From an uncultured Prevotellaceae bacterium (lineage in GTDB: Bacteria > Bacteroidota > Bacteroidia > Bacteroidales > Bacteroidaceae): 36,148 nt of DNA. The DNA is taken from the NCBI GenBank assembly GCA_946184125.1, contig CAMHEL010000019.1, positions 1 to 36,148 on the forward strand. The letters are read 5' to 3'. Numbering within the stretch: the stretch's first letter is position 1; every line of letters begins with the position of its first letter. The notes below the pieces were generated by a model, which ran no database searches, was not told the DNA's origin, and worked only from the letters and a program-made list of their open reading frames with translations. The position numbers were made by a program, and so were the translations under genes. Of the stretch, positions 1 to 7,522 are shown piece by piece.

Positions 1-28
1 GCAGTTGGCCAAAGCCATCGGGGTACAT
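1..28 (-). other. possible start of the next cistron, cut by the window edge
   Basis: On the minus strand an ATG at 28-26 opens nine codons (M-Y-P-D-G-F-G-Q-L) before the window ends, 21 bases after the stop of the MATE-ATPase gene. The short spacing would suit another gene of the same operon. Nothing about function can be said from nine codons, and the ATG may not be a real start. Confidence 0.25.
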
Positions 29-49
29 ATTACGTAACTTTTAGGGATT

Positions 50-1807
50 TTATAGTTTAATCAGCACCATATTCAAACCATACATATATTTGTAACTGAT
101 GTCGGACAGGATATTGGCAGCGATGCGCAGTCCGAGATTGGAGGGGTCGCCATCCACTGGGTCGGTGTTGGCAGCACGGCCTGCACTGACAGGGTCGAAC
201 GGGCGTCCACCGTCCTTCAGGGCCACACGGACATGCTGGTCCTTAACAAAGACATGCACATCGAACGAACGATGGACGATATGACCAGTAGAGTGCTTGG
301 CAATGTTCGTCATCAGTTCCTCTAAACAGAGTATCAGGTTGAAGGTAGTGTGCTTGTCAATCCTCATATCCTCAAGGAACTTCTCTATCTGTCGGAGGAC
401 GGTCGAAACATCTGTAAGACTGTAAGGTACAGAGCAGTCGAGCGAACTTCCACCCTCGCTATAAGGTATCAGCGTGAGGGCTGAGACACGGTTGTCTTGT
501 CGACGGCTGATGATGTAAGAATAGAGCAACTGGGCGCCGAGGAACAAAAAGCCTGCCAGGGGGAAACCGTACCACACATAGGCAGGGGCATTGTTGGCGA
601 AAAAACCTATAGTGAGCACCAACACCGCCATTTGTCCGATGATGACGACAACACTGAGCACCATACGCTCAAGCACCTGATAGACAGCCATAAGGGTGAG
701 CGTAAGGGCGAAGGGGAGCATCAGTAGTGAGAAGATGCGCAGCACATGGTTGACTGCTGCCAGTTCCTCAGGTTCCTCGATGCCGAACATGATACCCACG
801 GCATCGGGAATCCACATCAGTATAATGAGTAAGAATATCAACAGGCTGATCGTCAGCAGTGCCTTGCGCGACAACAGTGAGAAGCCCTTCAGGTCGTGTT
901 CGCCAACCATGACACCTCCAATGGCAAAGAGGGCCTCCATCACACCGTTGATGAAAACCACCGACACCATGAGCATCTGCTGGCAGATGGACCAGAAGAA
1001 GAGGCCTCTGTCGGCCTGGGCATCAAAGATGATGTTGTTGAGGAAGAGCACGGTGATGGCCATCAGGATATTGCCGATGGTGACAGGCGCACCCTCCTGG
1101 ACGTTACCGACAAACAACTGATACAGTCTGTCGGAGGGCCAAAGCAAACGATAGGAACAGGAAGGATGGCGCAGGTAGAGCCCTAATAACAGGACGTTGA
1201 CGGTAAACTGTGCAAGAGTGCCAAGGGCTACGCCACGGATGCCCCATTCCAACCATCCCACAGCCAGAACATCGACCACGACGTTGGTCAATGCGCCCAT
1301 GGAAACAGCCACCACCACACGACGGGGGTGGCCATCGGTTGCCACAAAGAGACAAAGCGCATAACTGAGCATCTCGAGCCAGGCTCCCAGTACGTAAATC
1401 CTGAGATACTCAGCAGGCAACTCTCTGAGTGCAGCCTCATCGGTAACGACACGCATGACAGCCGGTATGCTCATATACATCAGCAGAGAAAACAGCACGC
1501 CAAGCGTCAGAATCGACCAAACGGCTGTGGAGAAGATGGCTGAGGCATTTTTCAAATCGTGTCGCCCGATGGCCCTTGCTGCCAGTGCATTGGCACCAAA
1601 GGCGAACAACAGACCCAGGCAACTGATGAAAGTCGTGACGGGTAGCACCAAAGTCAAGGCCGAAACAGACTCAGAACCCTCGAACTGTGCCAAGACCACG
1701 GCATCTAAAGTACTGGCCAACTGCGCAACAGCCGCCGTCAGTATCGATGCCATCACAAAGTTCTTCAGAGCCTTTGAGACAAGATAGGTGTTCCTGCTAT
1801 TCTCCAT
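50..1807 (-). CDS. MATE-family transporter fused to an RsbW/SpoIIAB-like ATPase domain
   Basis: Residues 1 to about 437 are a polytopic inner-membrane protein of the MATE/MOP flippase superfamily, normally a cation-coupled exporter of drugs or lipid-linked molecules. From about residue 445 the chain becomes a soluble GHKL-type ATPase domain like the anti-sigma kinases RsbW/SpoIIAB. The N-box is E497-L-M-T-N501, the G1 box is DGGRPFD at 532-538 and a G2-like NLGLR starts at 557. Ordinary MATE proteins are about 450 aa, so the last 140 residues are an addition. The start overlaps the end of the upstream membrane gene by 11 bases, indicating co-transcription. The family features are seen; the idea that the ATPase domain controls export, or answers a partner-switching (STAS/SpoIIE) circuit outside the window, is inference. 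Confidence 0.85.
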   Translation of the reverse strand: MENSRNTYLVSKALKNFVMASILTAAVAQLASTLDAVVLAQFEGSESVSALTLVLPVTTFISCLGLLFAFGANALAARAIGRHDLKNASAIFSTAVWSILTLGVLFSLLMYMSIPAVMRVVTDEAALRELPAEYLRIYVLGAWLEMLSYALCLFVATDGHPRRVVVAVSMGALTNVVVDVLAVGWLEWGIRGVALGTLAQFTVNVLLLGLYLRHPSCSYRLLWPSDRLYQLFVGNVQEGAPVTIGNILMAITVLFLNNIIFDAQADRGLFFWSICQQMLMVSVVFINGVMEALFAIGGVMVGEHDLKGFSLLSRKALLTISLLIFLLIILMWIPDAVGIMFGIEEPEELAAVNHVLRIFSLLMLPFALTLTLMAVYQVLERMVLSVVVIIGQMAVLVLTIGFFANNAPAYVWYGFPLAGFLFLGAQLLYSYIISRRQDNRVSALTLIPYSEGGSSLDCSVPYSLTDVSTVLRQIEKFLEDMRIDKHTTFNLILCLEELMTNIAKHSTGHIVHRSFDVHVFVKDQHVRVALKDGGRPFDPVSAGRAANTDPVDGDPSNLGLRIAANILSDISYKYMYGLNMVLIKL

Positions 1808-3257
1808 TCCTTTTTTTCCAGTCTATCTGACGGTCAATACAAATGGGGGGTAGCCCATAATAGAGGGCATACATCAGGGAACGGTTGTCGGTCGTTTTCG
1901 ATTCCACATCGGCAGCATAAATCAGGTGCTCGTCTACCAACGAGCGGGGACCGATATAAGCGTCCAAGTCATAAGGTATCTGGTAGGCCGGCACGACCAA
2001 CCGCTTCTGCTGTTTATGCTGAAGAACATAGTCAAGGCGCTCGTCGAACTGTCGGCGGTAGGAACTCTCAATATAAAACGCTCCCACTAAGACGAACAGC
2101 CCATAGGCGATGCAGAGGGCGCCGACTGTGAGGGTGGCTGTGCGGCACAGCGGCGTGGCCACCAAAGACTGTTTCAGCCATGGCGCTATTTCCTTGAAGG
2201 CCGCGGCAGATGCCACCGTCAGGAACAATGTGGAGTGAAATCCAGTACGCAGGGCAAACTCTGGTGCAAACATCATAGCGGCAAGAACCATGATACCTCC
2301 CAGGGTAAATGCGGTAACTATCATATTACGCCCTCCCTTCTTCCAAAACAGTAGGATGGGGATAAAGAGGAAACTCTCCCAGATGATGATAGGCAGGAAA
2401 CCCTCTGTGAAGTTATCCCAGAACATCTCGGCAGAAAAGAGTTTCTCGGCTGGAAGGACATATTCTGGTGCCAGTTCAAGCATCAGTTGTTCGCGATGGA
2501 TGGAACCAGGGCAGAGCATTAACAATCCACAACCGATGAGGAGGAACACGAACCCCACAACCATCCAGCGCTTGAGCCGCTTCTGGCGAAAGGCGTCGTA
2601 TAGGAAGAATGCCGTCAGTGCTACAGTGACGAGGCTGCCCGCCTCTTCCGACCATCCTGCACAAAGACCGAGGATGGCCATCAAGACCATATTGGTCTGC
2701 TTTCCCCTCATGATAAACAGTAAAAACAGACATTCCCACAGACCTGTCCAGAGATAGACGCAGGCACCCGTCATCCAAAGCATGGTGGTAGGATAATCGA
2801 TGACACCAAAAAGCATGCACAGCATGACCCATAGGAAGGTGCCTTTAGAATGAACAGCCCACTCTACTCGGCCAATGGCCAGCCAGTAGAGCACTAACAT
2901 CAGCAGGATGAATACTGCGGTGTTGGCCAGGTCGAACCAAAACTTCCCCACCCAGGCAAAGAACTGGATGAAGAGCATGGAAAATGTTCGTCCGCCCCAT
3001 GTAAAATAGTGCGACCATTGAGAGACGAGGATGTCGTGAAAACTATCTATCCGCTCACGAGACCCGATGTCGTCCATCAGATTGCCGTCGTGCTCTCCGT
3101 CCCATATAAAAGCGTAAGAGAAGTCATCGCCCACCATGGGCAGCAGTAAGTTACGGATGAGAAAAGGCACAGCGAAAAGCAACAAGAGTACTTGCCATGG
3201 CATACGCTCCCAATATTTCCCGACTCTTTGCAGTATTTGCTTTGTTTTCACGTACAA
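1797..3257 (-). CDS. polytopic membrane protein, DUF6056-like (paralogue 1)
   Basis: A 486-codon protein with roughly ten hydrophobic segments and no cleavable signal. It resembles the DUF6056 family by its N-terminal pattern: a first membrane span, then RNLLLPMVGDDFSYAFIWDG, then a loop with RERIDSF and HYFTWGGR. The Asp-Asp pair just after the first span sits where GT-C glycosyltransferases keep their catalytic acids, so a lipid-linked sugar transferase role is possible but inferred. It is a paralogue of the gene at 4667-6148. No ATG lies near the N-terminus before Met19 (codon at 3203-3201); the TTG at 3257 is chosen because a TACCTTTG box ends 16 bases upstream and the residues before Met19 align with the paralogue. 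It overlaps the MATE-ATPase gene by 11 bases and probably forms one operon with it. Confidence 0.75.
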   Translation of the reverse strand: MYVKTKQILQRVGKYWERMPWQVLLLLFAVPFLIRNLLLPMVGDDFSYAFIWDGEHDGNLMDDIGSRERIDSFHDILVSQWSHYFTWGGRTFSMLFIQFFAWVGKFWFDLANTAVFILLMLVLYWLAIGRVEWAVHSKGTFLWVMLCMLFGVIDYPTTMLWMTGACVYLWTGLWECLFLLFIMRGKQTNMVLMAILGLCAGWSEEAGSLVTVALTAFFLYDAFRQKRLKRWMVVGFVFLLIGCGLLMLCPGSIHREQLMLELAPEYVLPAEKLFSAEMFWDNFTEGFLPIIIWESFLFIPILLFWKKGGRNMIVTAFTLGGIMVLAAMMFAPEFALRTGFHSTLFLTVASAAAFKEIAPWLKQSLVATPLCRTATLTVGALCIAYGLFVLVGAFYIESSYRRQFDERLDYVLQHKQQKRLVVPAYQIPYDLDAYIGPRSLVDEHLIYAADVESKTTDNRSLMYALYYGLPPICIDRQIDWKKRNGE

Positions 3258-3273
3258 AGTTTTTGTGATGGTG

Positions 3274-3281
3274 CAAAGGTA
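3274..3281 (-). promoter_or_regulatory. -7 box for paralogue 1
   Basis: Read on the minus strand this is TACCTTTG, a perfect match to the Bacteroidetes TAnnTTTG element. It lies 16 bases before the proposed TTG start. I see no convincing -33 TTTG. The identical box stands before paralogue 2. Confidence 0.5.
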
Positions 3282-3321
3282 AATAAAAAATGAGTAATAT
3301 TGTAAAAACCGGTTGATTTGT

Positions 3322-3352
3322 TTTGTCTTTTACCCACAAATCTATATTTTTG
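3322..3352 (+). promoter_or_regulatory. promoter of the condensation-domain gene
   Basis: A TTTG at 3322-3325 is followed after 19 bases by TATTTTTG at 3345-3352, a full Bacteroidetes-type promoter. Transcription would begin near 3359, about ten bases before the ATG at 3369, giving a very short leader and ruling out the upstream TTG at 3318 as start. Confidence 0.65.
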
Positions 3353-3368
3353 CCGCATTAAAAAGAAA

Positions 3369-4670
3369 ATGATGAGATTATATCCACTCAATGCCACTCA
3401 GGAGGATATGCTCCAGGCGGCTGACCCGGAGACGCTGGAAACCAGCTATTGCATCAATGCCTATGTTGAGATTTCCAAGGAGAAGTGCTCGGTTGATGAA
3501 ATGGCTCATGCTTGTCAGACCGTGCTCGATACGATAGAGTACACCCATGTCCATCTGGTCAGGCAAGATGGAAAGGTAATGATTTGTGAGGATTTCGACA
3601 TGCCCAACCACGTGCATTGGTATGAGATGACCGATGAGGAATGGGAAAAAGGCAAAGCAAGCATCATCAAGCCATTCCGCATGCTCGAAGAGGCCTGCCT
3701 GCGCTTGAACGTGCTGAGTACGGAGACAAAAAGCATCATGTTATTCGAATACAACCATCTGTTTTTCGACGGCATCTCTATCAAAGGTGTATTGAATGCA
3801 GTGGAAGATGTGATGGCTGGCAAACCCATTGAGGACCCAGGCGACATCACTGCCCTGTGGAACATGGAGGAAATATCCTCGTACGACACCAAAGCCTACC
3901 AACGCGCACAGCAGGCTACATGCGACAAGTTCCGTGGGCTCCGCTATACTGACATCTGCCGCAAGACAGACAACCCCATGGGACAGACGCTCTATGCATG
4001 CTATCTGTTGAGCTATGACCGTTTGAAGCACATACGGCTGAACAGTGGTGCCCTCACCGAAGTGCAACAGCACAAGATGATGACCACCATTTGCGTAGCA
4101 GCATACGCGATAGCCCTGGGACAGATGGCAGGGACAACCGACGTGATGTTTATGATAACCAATCACGGGCGCATCGACAAGCGTCTGAACCTGAAGGTAC
4201 TGGGTAACTTCCTTAAAAGTATGTCGCTATGCATCAATACCGACCCCGAGCAAAGTGTGGCAGAATTGATAGGGCAGACCCGCATCGCCCTCTTCGGCAT
4301 GATGCGTACCATCGGCTATCCATGGACTCACATGGTGCGCGACTTGCAACTGACACCCGAAGAGCAGGTGGGCACAGAGATGAACTTCAGCGGTTCAGAC
4401 ATCTATGAGTATCTCACGATAAGGGGCAATGACTATCCTACCTTCCATATTGAGATGCCCGTGAGCGACATGCACCTTTTTCTCGTAGTGCAGATACGTG
4501 AAGAGGGGCTGACCTTTAATGTGGAGGGCAGCGAGGCGCTATACACGCAGGAACAGCTCTACACCATGGCCCGCCTCACGGGTGAATACGCTCTTCAACT
4601 CATCGGCGACCAAAGCAAGAAAATAAAGGAAATACTTATTTCACCTGGGTTGTCAAAGGAGCATTTTTAA
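3369..4670 (+). CDS. stand-alone condensation-domain (NRPS C-domain-like) acyltransferase
   Basis: A 433-aa cytoplasmic protein with the fold signatures of NRPS condensation/CoA-dependent acyltransferase domains and no adenylation or carrier domain attached. It opens with YPLNATQEDML, like the C1 core motif, and carries the catalytic core as NHLFFDG: His130, Asp134 and Gly135 of HHxxxDG are kept, while the first His is Asn129. Length fits a single domain of about 430-450 aa. Such proteins join an activated acyl or aminoacyl group to an amine or hydroxyl; the substrate cannot be read here. The ATG at 3369 (or 3372) is preferred over the upstream TTG because the promoter lies between them. It is divergent from paralogue 1 and its stop overlaps that of paralogue 2 by four bases. 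Carrier and activating partners, if any, are outside the window. Confidence 0.8.
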   Translation: MMRLYPLNATQEDMLQAADPETLETSYCINAYVEISKEKCSVDEMAHACQTVLDTIEYTHVHLVRQDGKVMICEDFDMPNHVHWYEMTDEEWEKGKASIIKPFRMLEEACLRLNVLSTETKSIMLFEYNHLFFDGISIKGVLNAVEDVMAGKPIEDPGDITALWNMEEISSYDTKAYQRAQQATCDKFRGLRYTDICRKTDNPMGQTLYACYLLSYDRLKHIRLNSGALTEVQQHKMMTTICVAAYAIALGQMAGTTDVMFMITNHGRIDKRLNLKVLGNFLKSMSLCINTDPEQSVAELIGQTRIALFGMMRTIGYPWTHMVRDLQLTPEEQVGTEMNFSGSDIYEYLTIRGNDYPTFHIEMPVSDMHLFLVVQIREEGLTFNVEGSEALYTQEQLYTMARLTGEYALQLIGDQSKKIKEILISPGLSKEHF

Positions 4671-6148
4671 TACTCATCTGCCACCCGGCGGTCTTCTCCA
4701 TCAGTAATCACCTTTTTCCAACCGTAGTATTGGGCATACATCAGATTGTGGCTGCCCTCCTCGCGCGGTTCCAAATCGCTGCCCCATGCCAGTACATTGG
4801 TATTCCACGTTACATCGTTGTATAACCACCAGTATGGAAGTTCATCCGCTACAGGCGGCACGTCTATTTGGTGAACCACCACCACATCCTGGTCTTGATG
4901 GGCATTGATATAGTCGATGCGGCTCATCCACTGCTGACGCACATCCCATTCGACATAGAGCACGATGGCAGTGGTAACAATCCACAAAACCATGCTGACG
5001 GTTACAAAACCGTGTATCAGATAGCGAAAACGCGGATAAAACCTGTCTTTCTCCTTCAGCAGTTCGCGGAGAGCCGAAAACGAAGCACATAAAACAGCAC
5101 AGGTTGAGAAAAAACCTGCTCGGGCCGGAGCAACAGGCACAAAGACCAAAACCAGCATCACCGCCATCGCTCCGCCTACCATAACGGTTTGGAACTGAGT
5201 GTTCTTGTTCCAGCGCTGCCCCTTGGGCAGGTGCCAAATATAGTAGCCTATCAGCAACAGCAGGGGAATCTGCATGCCCACCACAGGCCTGATGCATTCG
5301 ATATAGTTGATTTTATACATCAGTGCTGTCCAATACATGTCCTCGGGCAGTCCGGGATTGTACTCATACTTGCGCTGCAACTCCAGACGCACCATCTCAC
5401 CAGGAGCCAGAACAAGCATCAGCCCTCCGATGCATAGGAATACGAAGCCAACTACCATCCATGCCTTCAACTGCTTCCGGCGCCAGAAATAGATGAGGGC
5501 GAAGAATGTGACGAAGCCCACGACAAAAGCACCCGTCTCTACAGACCATCCGGCACAGAGGCCGAGTGGAATCATCAGAGGCAGAACCCACTTGGGCGGT
5601 TCCTGCCAGAAATCTTCATGCCAGTATTTCAGGGCAAATGGCAATAAGAACAAAAGGTCAATGACGCCTGTCCAGAGAAACACGCAACTGCCGCACATCC
5701 AGAGTGTCGTCAGGAAAGGGTCTGGAAGCAAGAACCAAAGGGCGAAAAGCATCCAGAACATATAAGTGACATTCATCTCGCTGAGTTTCTTCCCTGTCCC
5801 TATTCTGAAAATAAGAAAAGTAAGAGCGATAAACACCAATGTATTCAGCACATTAAACAGATGCTTTCCCTCCCAGGCGAAGAGTTGCGTCAACCCGATG
5901 CCGATGACACGTCCACCCCAGGTCATATAATGAGAATACTGTGAGCGGACAATATCGCCAAAAGAAGTGATGCGTTCACGTGTGCCTACGCCGTCGAGCA
6001 GATTGCCGCGGTCGGCACCATCCCATACAAAAGCATAGGGGATATCGTCGGATGCCATCGGCAGCATCAAGTTGCGTACAAAGAAAATGCCCATAAAAAT
6101 GAGCAGCATGATATGCCAAGTTCTGATACTCGTTTTTTTCATCGTCAT
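4667..6148 (-). CDS. polytopic membrane protein, DUF6056-like (paralogue 2)
   Basis: About 493 aa with many membrane spans. It is clearly a paralogue of the protein at 1797-3257: both share RNL(L/M)LPM, a DD pair followed by YAF, WDG, GNL(M/L)D, RERI and TWGGR in the same order, and both end near an LMYA-x-YYG segment. The DD after the first span is reminiscent of GT-C glycosyltransferases, which use polyprenyl-phosphate sugars in the periplasm; this is inference. The frame is open up to 6208, but a TACCTTTG promoter box at 6168-6161 makes Met at 6148 (or 6142) the likely start. Its stop codon overlaps that of the convergent condensation-domain gene inside the palindrome TTAA. Confidence 0.75.
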   Translation of the reverse strand: MTMKKTSIRTWHIMLLIFMGIFFVRNLMLPMASDDIPYAFVWDGADRGNLLDGVGTRERITSFGDIVRSQYSHYMTWGGRVIGIGLTQLFAWEGKHLFNVLNTLVFIALTFLIFRIGTGKKLSEMNVTYMFWMLFALWFLLPDPFLTTLWMCGSCVFLWTGVIDLLFLLPFALKYWHEDFWQEPPKWVLPLMIPLGLCAGWSVETGAFVVGFVTFFALIYFWRRKQLKAWMVVGFVFLCIGGLMLVLAPGEMVRLELQRKYEYNPGLPEDMYWTALMYKINYIECIRPVVGMQIPLLLLIGYYIWHLPKGQRWNKNTQFQTVMVGGAMAVMLVLVFVPVAPARAGFFSTCAVLCASFSALRELLKEKDRFYPRFRYLIHGFVTVSMVLWIVTTAIVLYVEWDVRQQWMSRIDYINAHQDQDVVVVHQIDVPPVADELPYWWLYNDVTWNTNVLAWGSDLEPREEGSHNLMYAQYYGWKKVITDGEDRRVADEY

Positions 6149-6160
6149 ACAATTATGCTG

Positions 6161-6168
6161 CAAAGGTA
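6161..6168 (-). promoter_or_regulatory. -7 box for paralogue 2
   Basis: TACCTTTG on the minus strand, twelve bases before the chosen start at 6148. It is the same sequence, in a similar position, as the box of paralogue 1, which suggests the two genes share a promoter design. The -33 element is not clear: the nearest TTTG is 24 bases away. Confidence 0.5.
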
Positions 6169-6323
6169 ACATAATTTTATGATACATGAAGACAAAAGGA
6201 ATGCACATTCATTCATCCGAAAGTTTTTTAAATTGATGGTCAAAATTAGATGATAGTTTATTATGATTTATCGGGATGAAGATTTTGAAATTCCACATAT
6301 TTTGTGGTGCTACGACAAATTAT

Positions 6324-6354
6324 TTTGGTGTTAACGAGCATTTTTGTATCTTTG
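6324..6354 (+). promoter_or_regulatory. promoter of the RND efflux operon
   Basis: TTTG at 6324-6327, a 19-base spacer and TATCTTTG at 6347-6354 match the Bacteroidetes promoter consensus. The ATG of the adaptor gene follows 25 bases after the -7 box. Confidence 0.7.
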
Positions 6355-6379
6355 CAACATCAAAAAAGAACAGACAATC

Positions 6380-7522
6380 ATGAGCAAGAGAATATGGTAT
6401 CTGATACTTCTGCTGGCGATGATATTGCTGGTAGGCGGACTCATTTATAGTCGCTGGGAGGAGGAAGATGAAGAGGAAGAAGAAACCATAGGCGAATATC
6501 ATGCCCTGACCATCAAAAACCAAGACTACACCATCTACCGTGATTTTACGGCAACGATAGAAACGGAGCAACCGGCTAATATCCGTCCGCAGATATCGGG
6601 AAGGATAACCAAAATCTGTGTGAAGGAAGGTGCAAGGGTGAGGAAAGGCCAACCATTGTTCGTTCTCGACCAAGTGCCCTACCAGGCCGCTGTCAGAAAT
6701 GCCGAGGCCAAAGTGAACAGCGCAAAGGCACAGTTGGCCACTGCCAATCAGAACCTCGAAGGCAAGGAGCAGTTGTTCAAACAGCATGTTGTGGGCGACT
6801 TCGACCTGGACAAGGCGCGAAACGAGGTGGCACTGGCGCAGGCCGAACTGGCGCAGGCGCAGGCTGATTTGGAAACCGCCCGTAACGAACTGTCGTACAC
6901 TGTGGTTAAGAGCCCTTCTGATGGGGTGCTCAGTATGATAGAATACCGTATCGGTGAGATGGTCGAACCTTCGATAGAGAAGGAGATGGCCACTGTGTCA
7001 GACCCGAAGCACATCTATGCTTATATAGGCTTCTCGGAGAATACGCTTTACGATATGACGCAATACTATCATTGCAGCATTGATGAATTGCCCAGTAGGA
7101 TGCCCGAACTCACTCTGACCACCTATTGGGGTAAGGAGATGGAGTATAAGGGACGCCTTGATGCCATCAGCGGCAATGTGGAAGACGATACAGGTACCGT
7201 GGTCGTCAGGATCTCGTTCGACAATCCCGACCTCTTGTTCCGCAACAACAGCAATGGTATTGTCCATATACCGTATTTGCAGAAAAACGCCATCGTGATT
7301 CCACAGGAGGCCACTTTTGACATCATGGATAAGATATTTGTCTTTAAGGTGGAGCAGGGCGTGACGAAACAGACCGTGATAGATGTGATGCCCTATAACG
7401 ATGGACAAAACTATGTGGTTACAGGTGGTCTGAAAGTGGGCGATGTCATCATTGCCGAAGGTGCCGGGCTGCTGAAAGACGGAATGAAGGTAAAACTGAA
7501 GAATAGTAAGCGTGAAGAGTAA
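6380..7522 (+). CDS. RND efflux periplasmic adaptor (membrane fusion protein)
   Basis: A 380-aa HlyD/AcrA-type adaptor that bridges the inner-membrane pump and the outer-membrane channel. Residues 4-24 form one membrane anchor without a lipobox Cys, followed by a very acidic run (EEEDEEEEE). Then come the first lipoyl half (NIRPQISGRITKICVKEGAR), an alpha-hairpin rich in Ala/Glu/Lys around residues 95-170, the second lipoyl half (VVKSPSDGVLSMIEYRIGEM), a beta-barrel and a membrane-proximal domain ending in GDVIIAEGAGLLKDGMKVKL. The ATG at 6380 is chosen because it lies after the promoter and starts the anchor. The last 11 bases overlap the GTG start of the pump gene, so the two are translationally linked. 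The acidic stretch after the anchor is unusual. Drug specificity cannot be told. Confidence 0.9.
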   Translation: MSKRIWYLILLLAMILLVGGLIYSRWEEEDEEEEETIGEYHALTIKNQDYTIYRDFTATIETEQPANIRPQISGRITKICVKEGARVRKGQPLFVLDQVPYQAAVRNAEAKVNSAKAQLATANQNLEGKEQLFKQHVVGDFDLDKARNEVALAQAELAQAQADLETARNELSYTVVKSPSDGVLSMIEYRIGEMVEPSIEKEMATVSDPKHIYAYIGFSENTLYDMTQYYHCSIDELPSRMPELTLTTYWGKEMEYKGRLDAISGNVEDDTGTVVVRISFDNPDLLFRNNSNGIVHIPYLQKNAIVIPQEATFDIMDKIFVFKVEQGVTKQTVIDVMPYNDGQNYVVTGGLKVGDVIIAEGAGLLKDGMKVKLKNSKREE

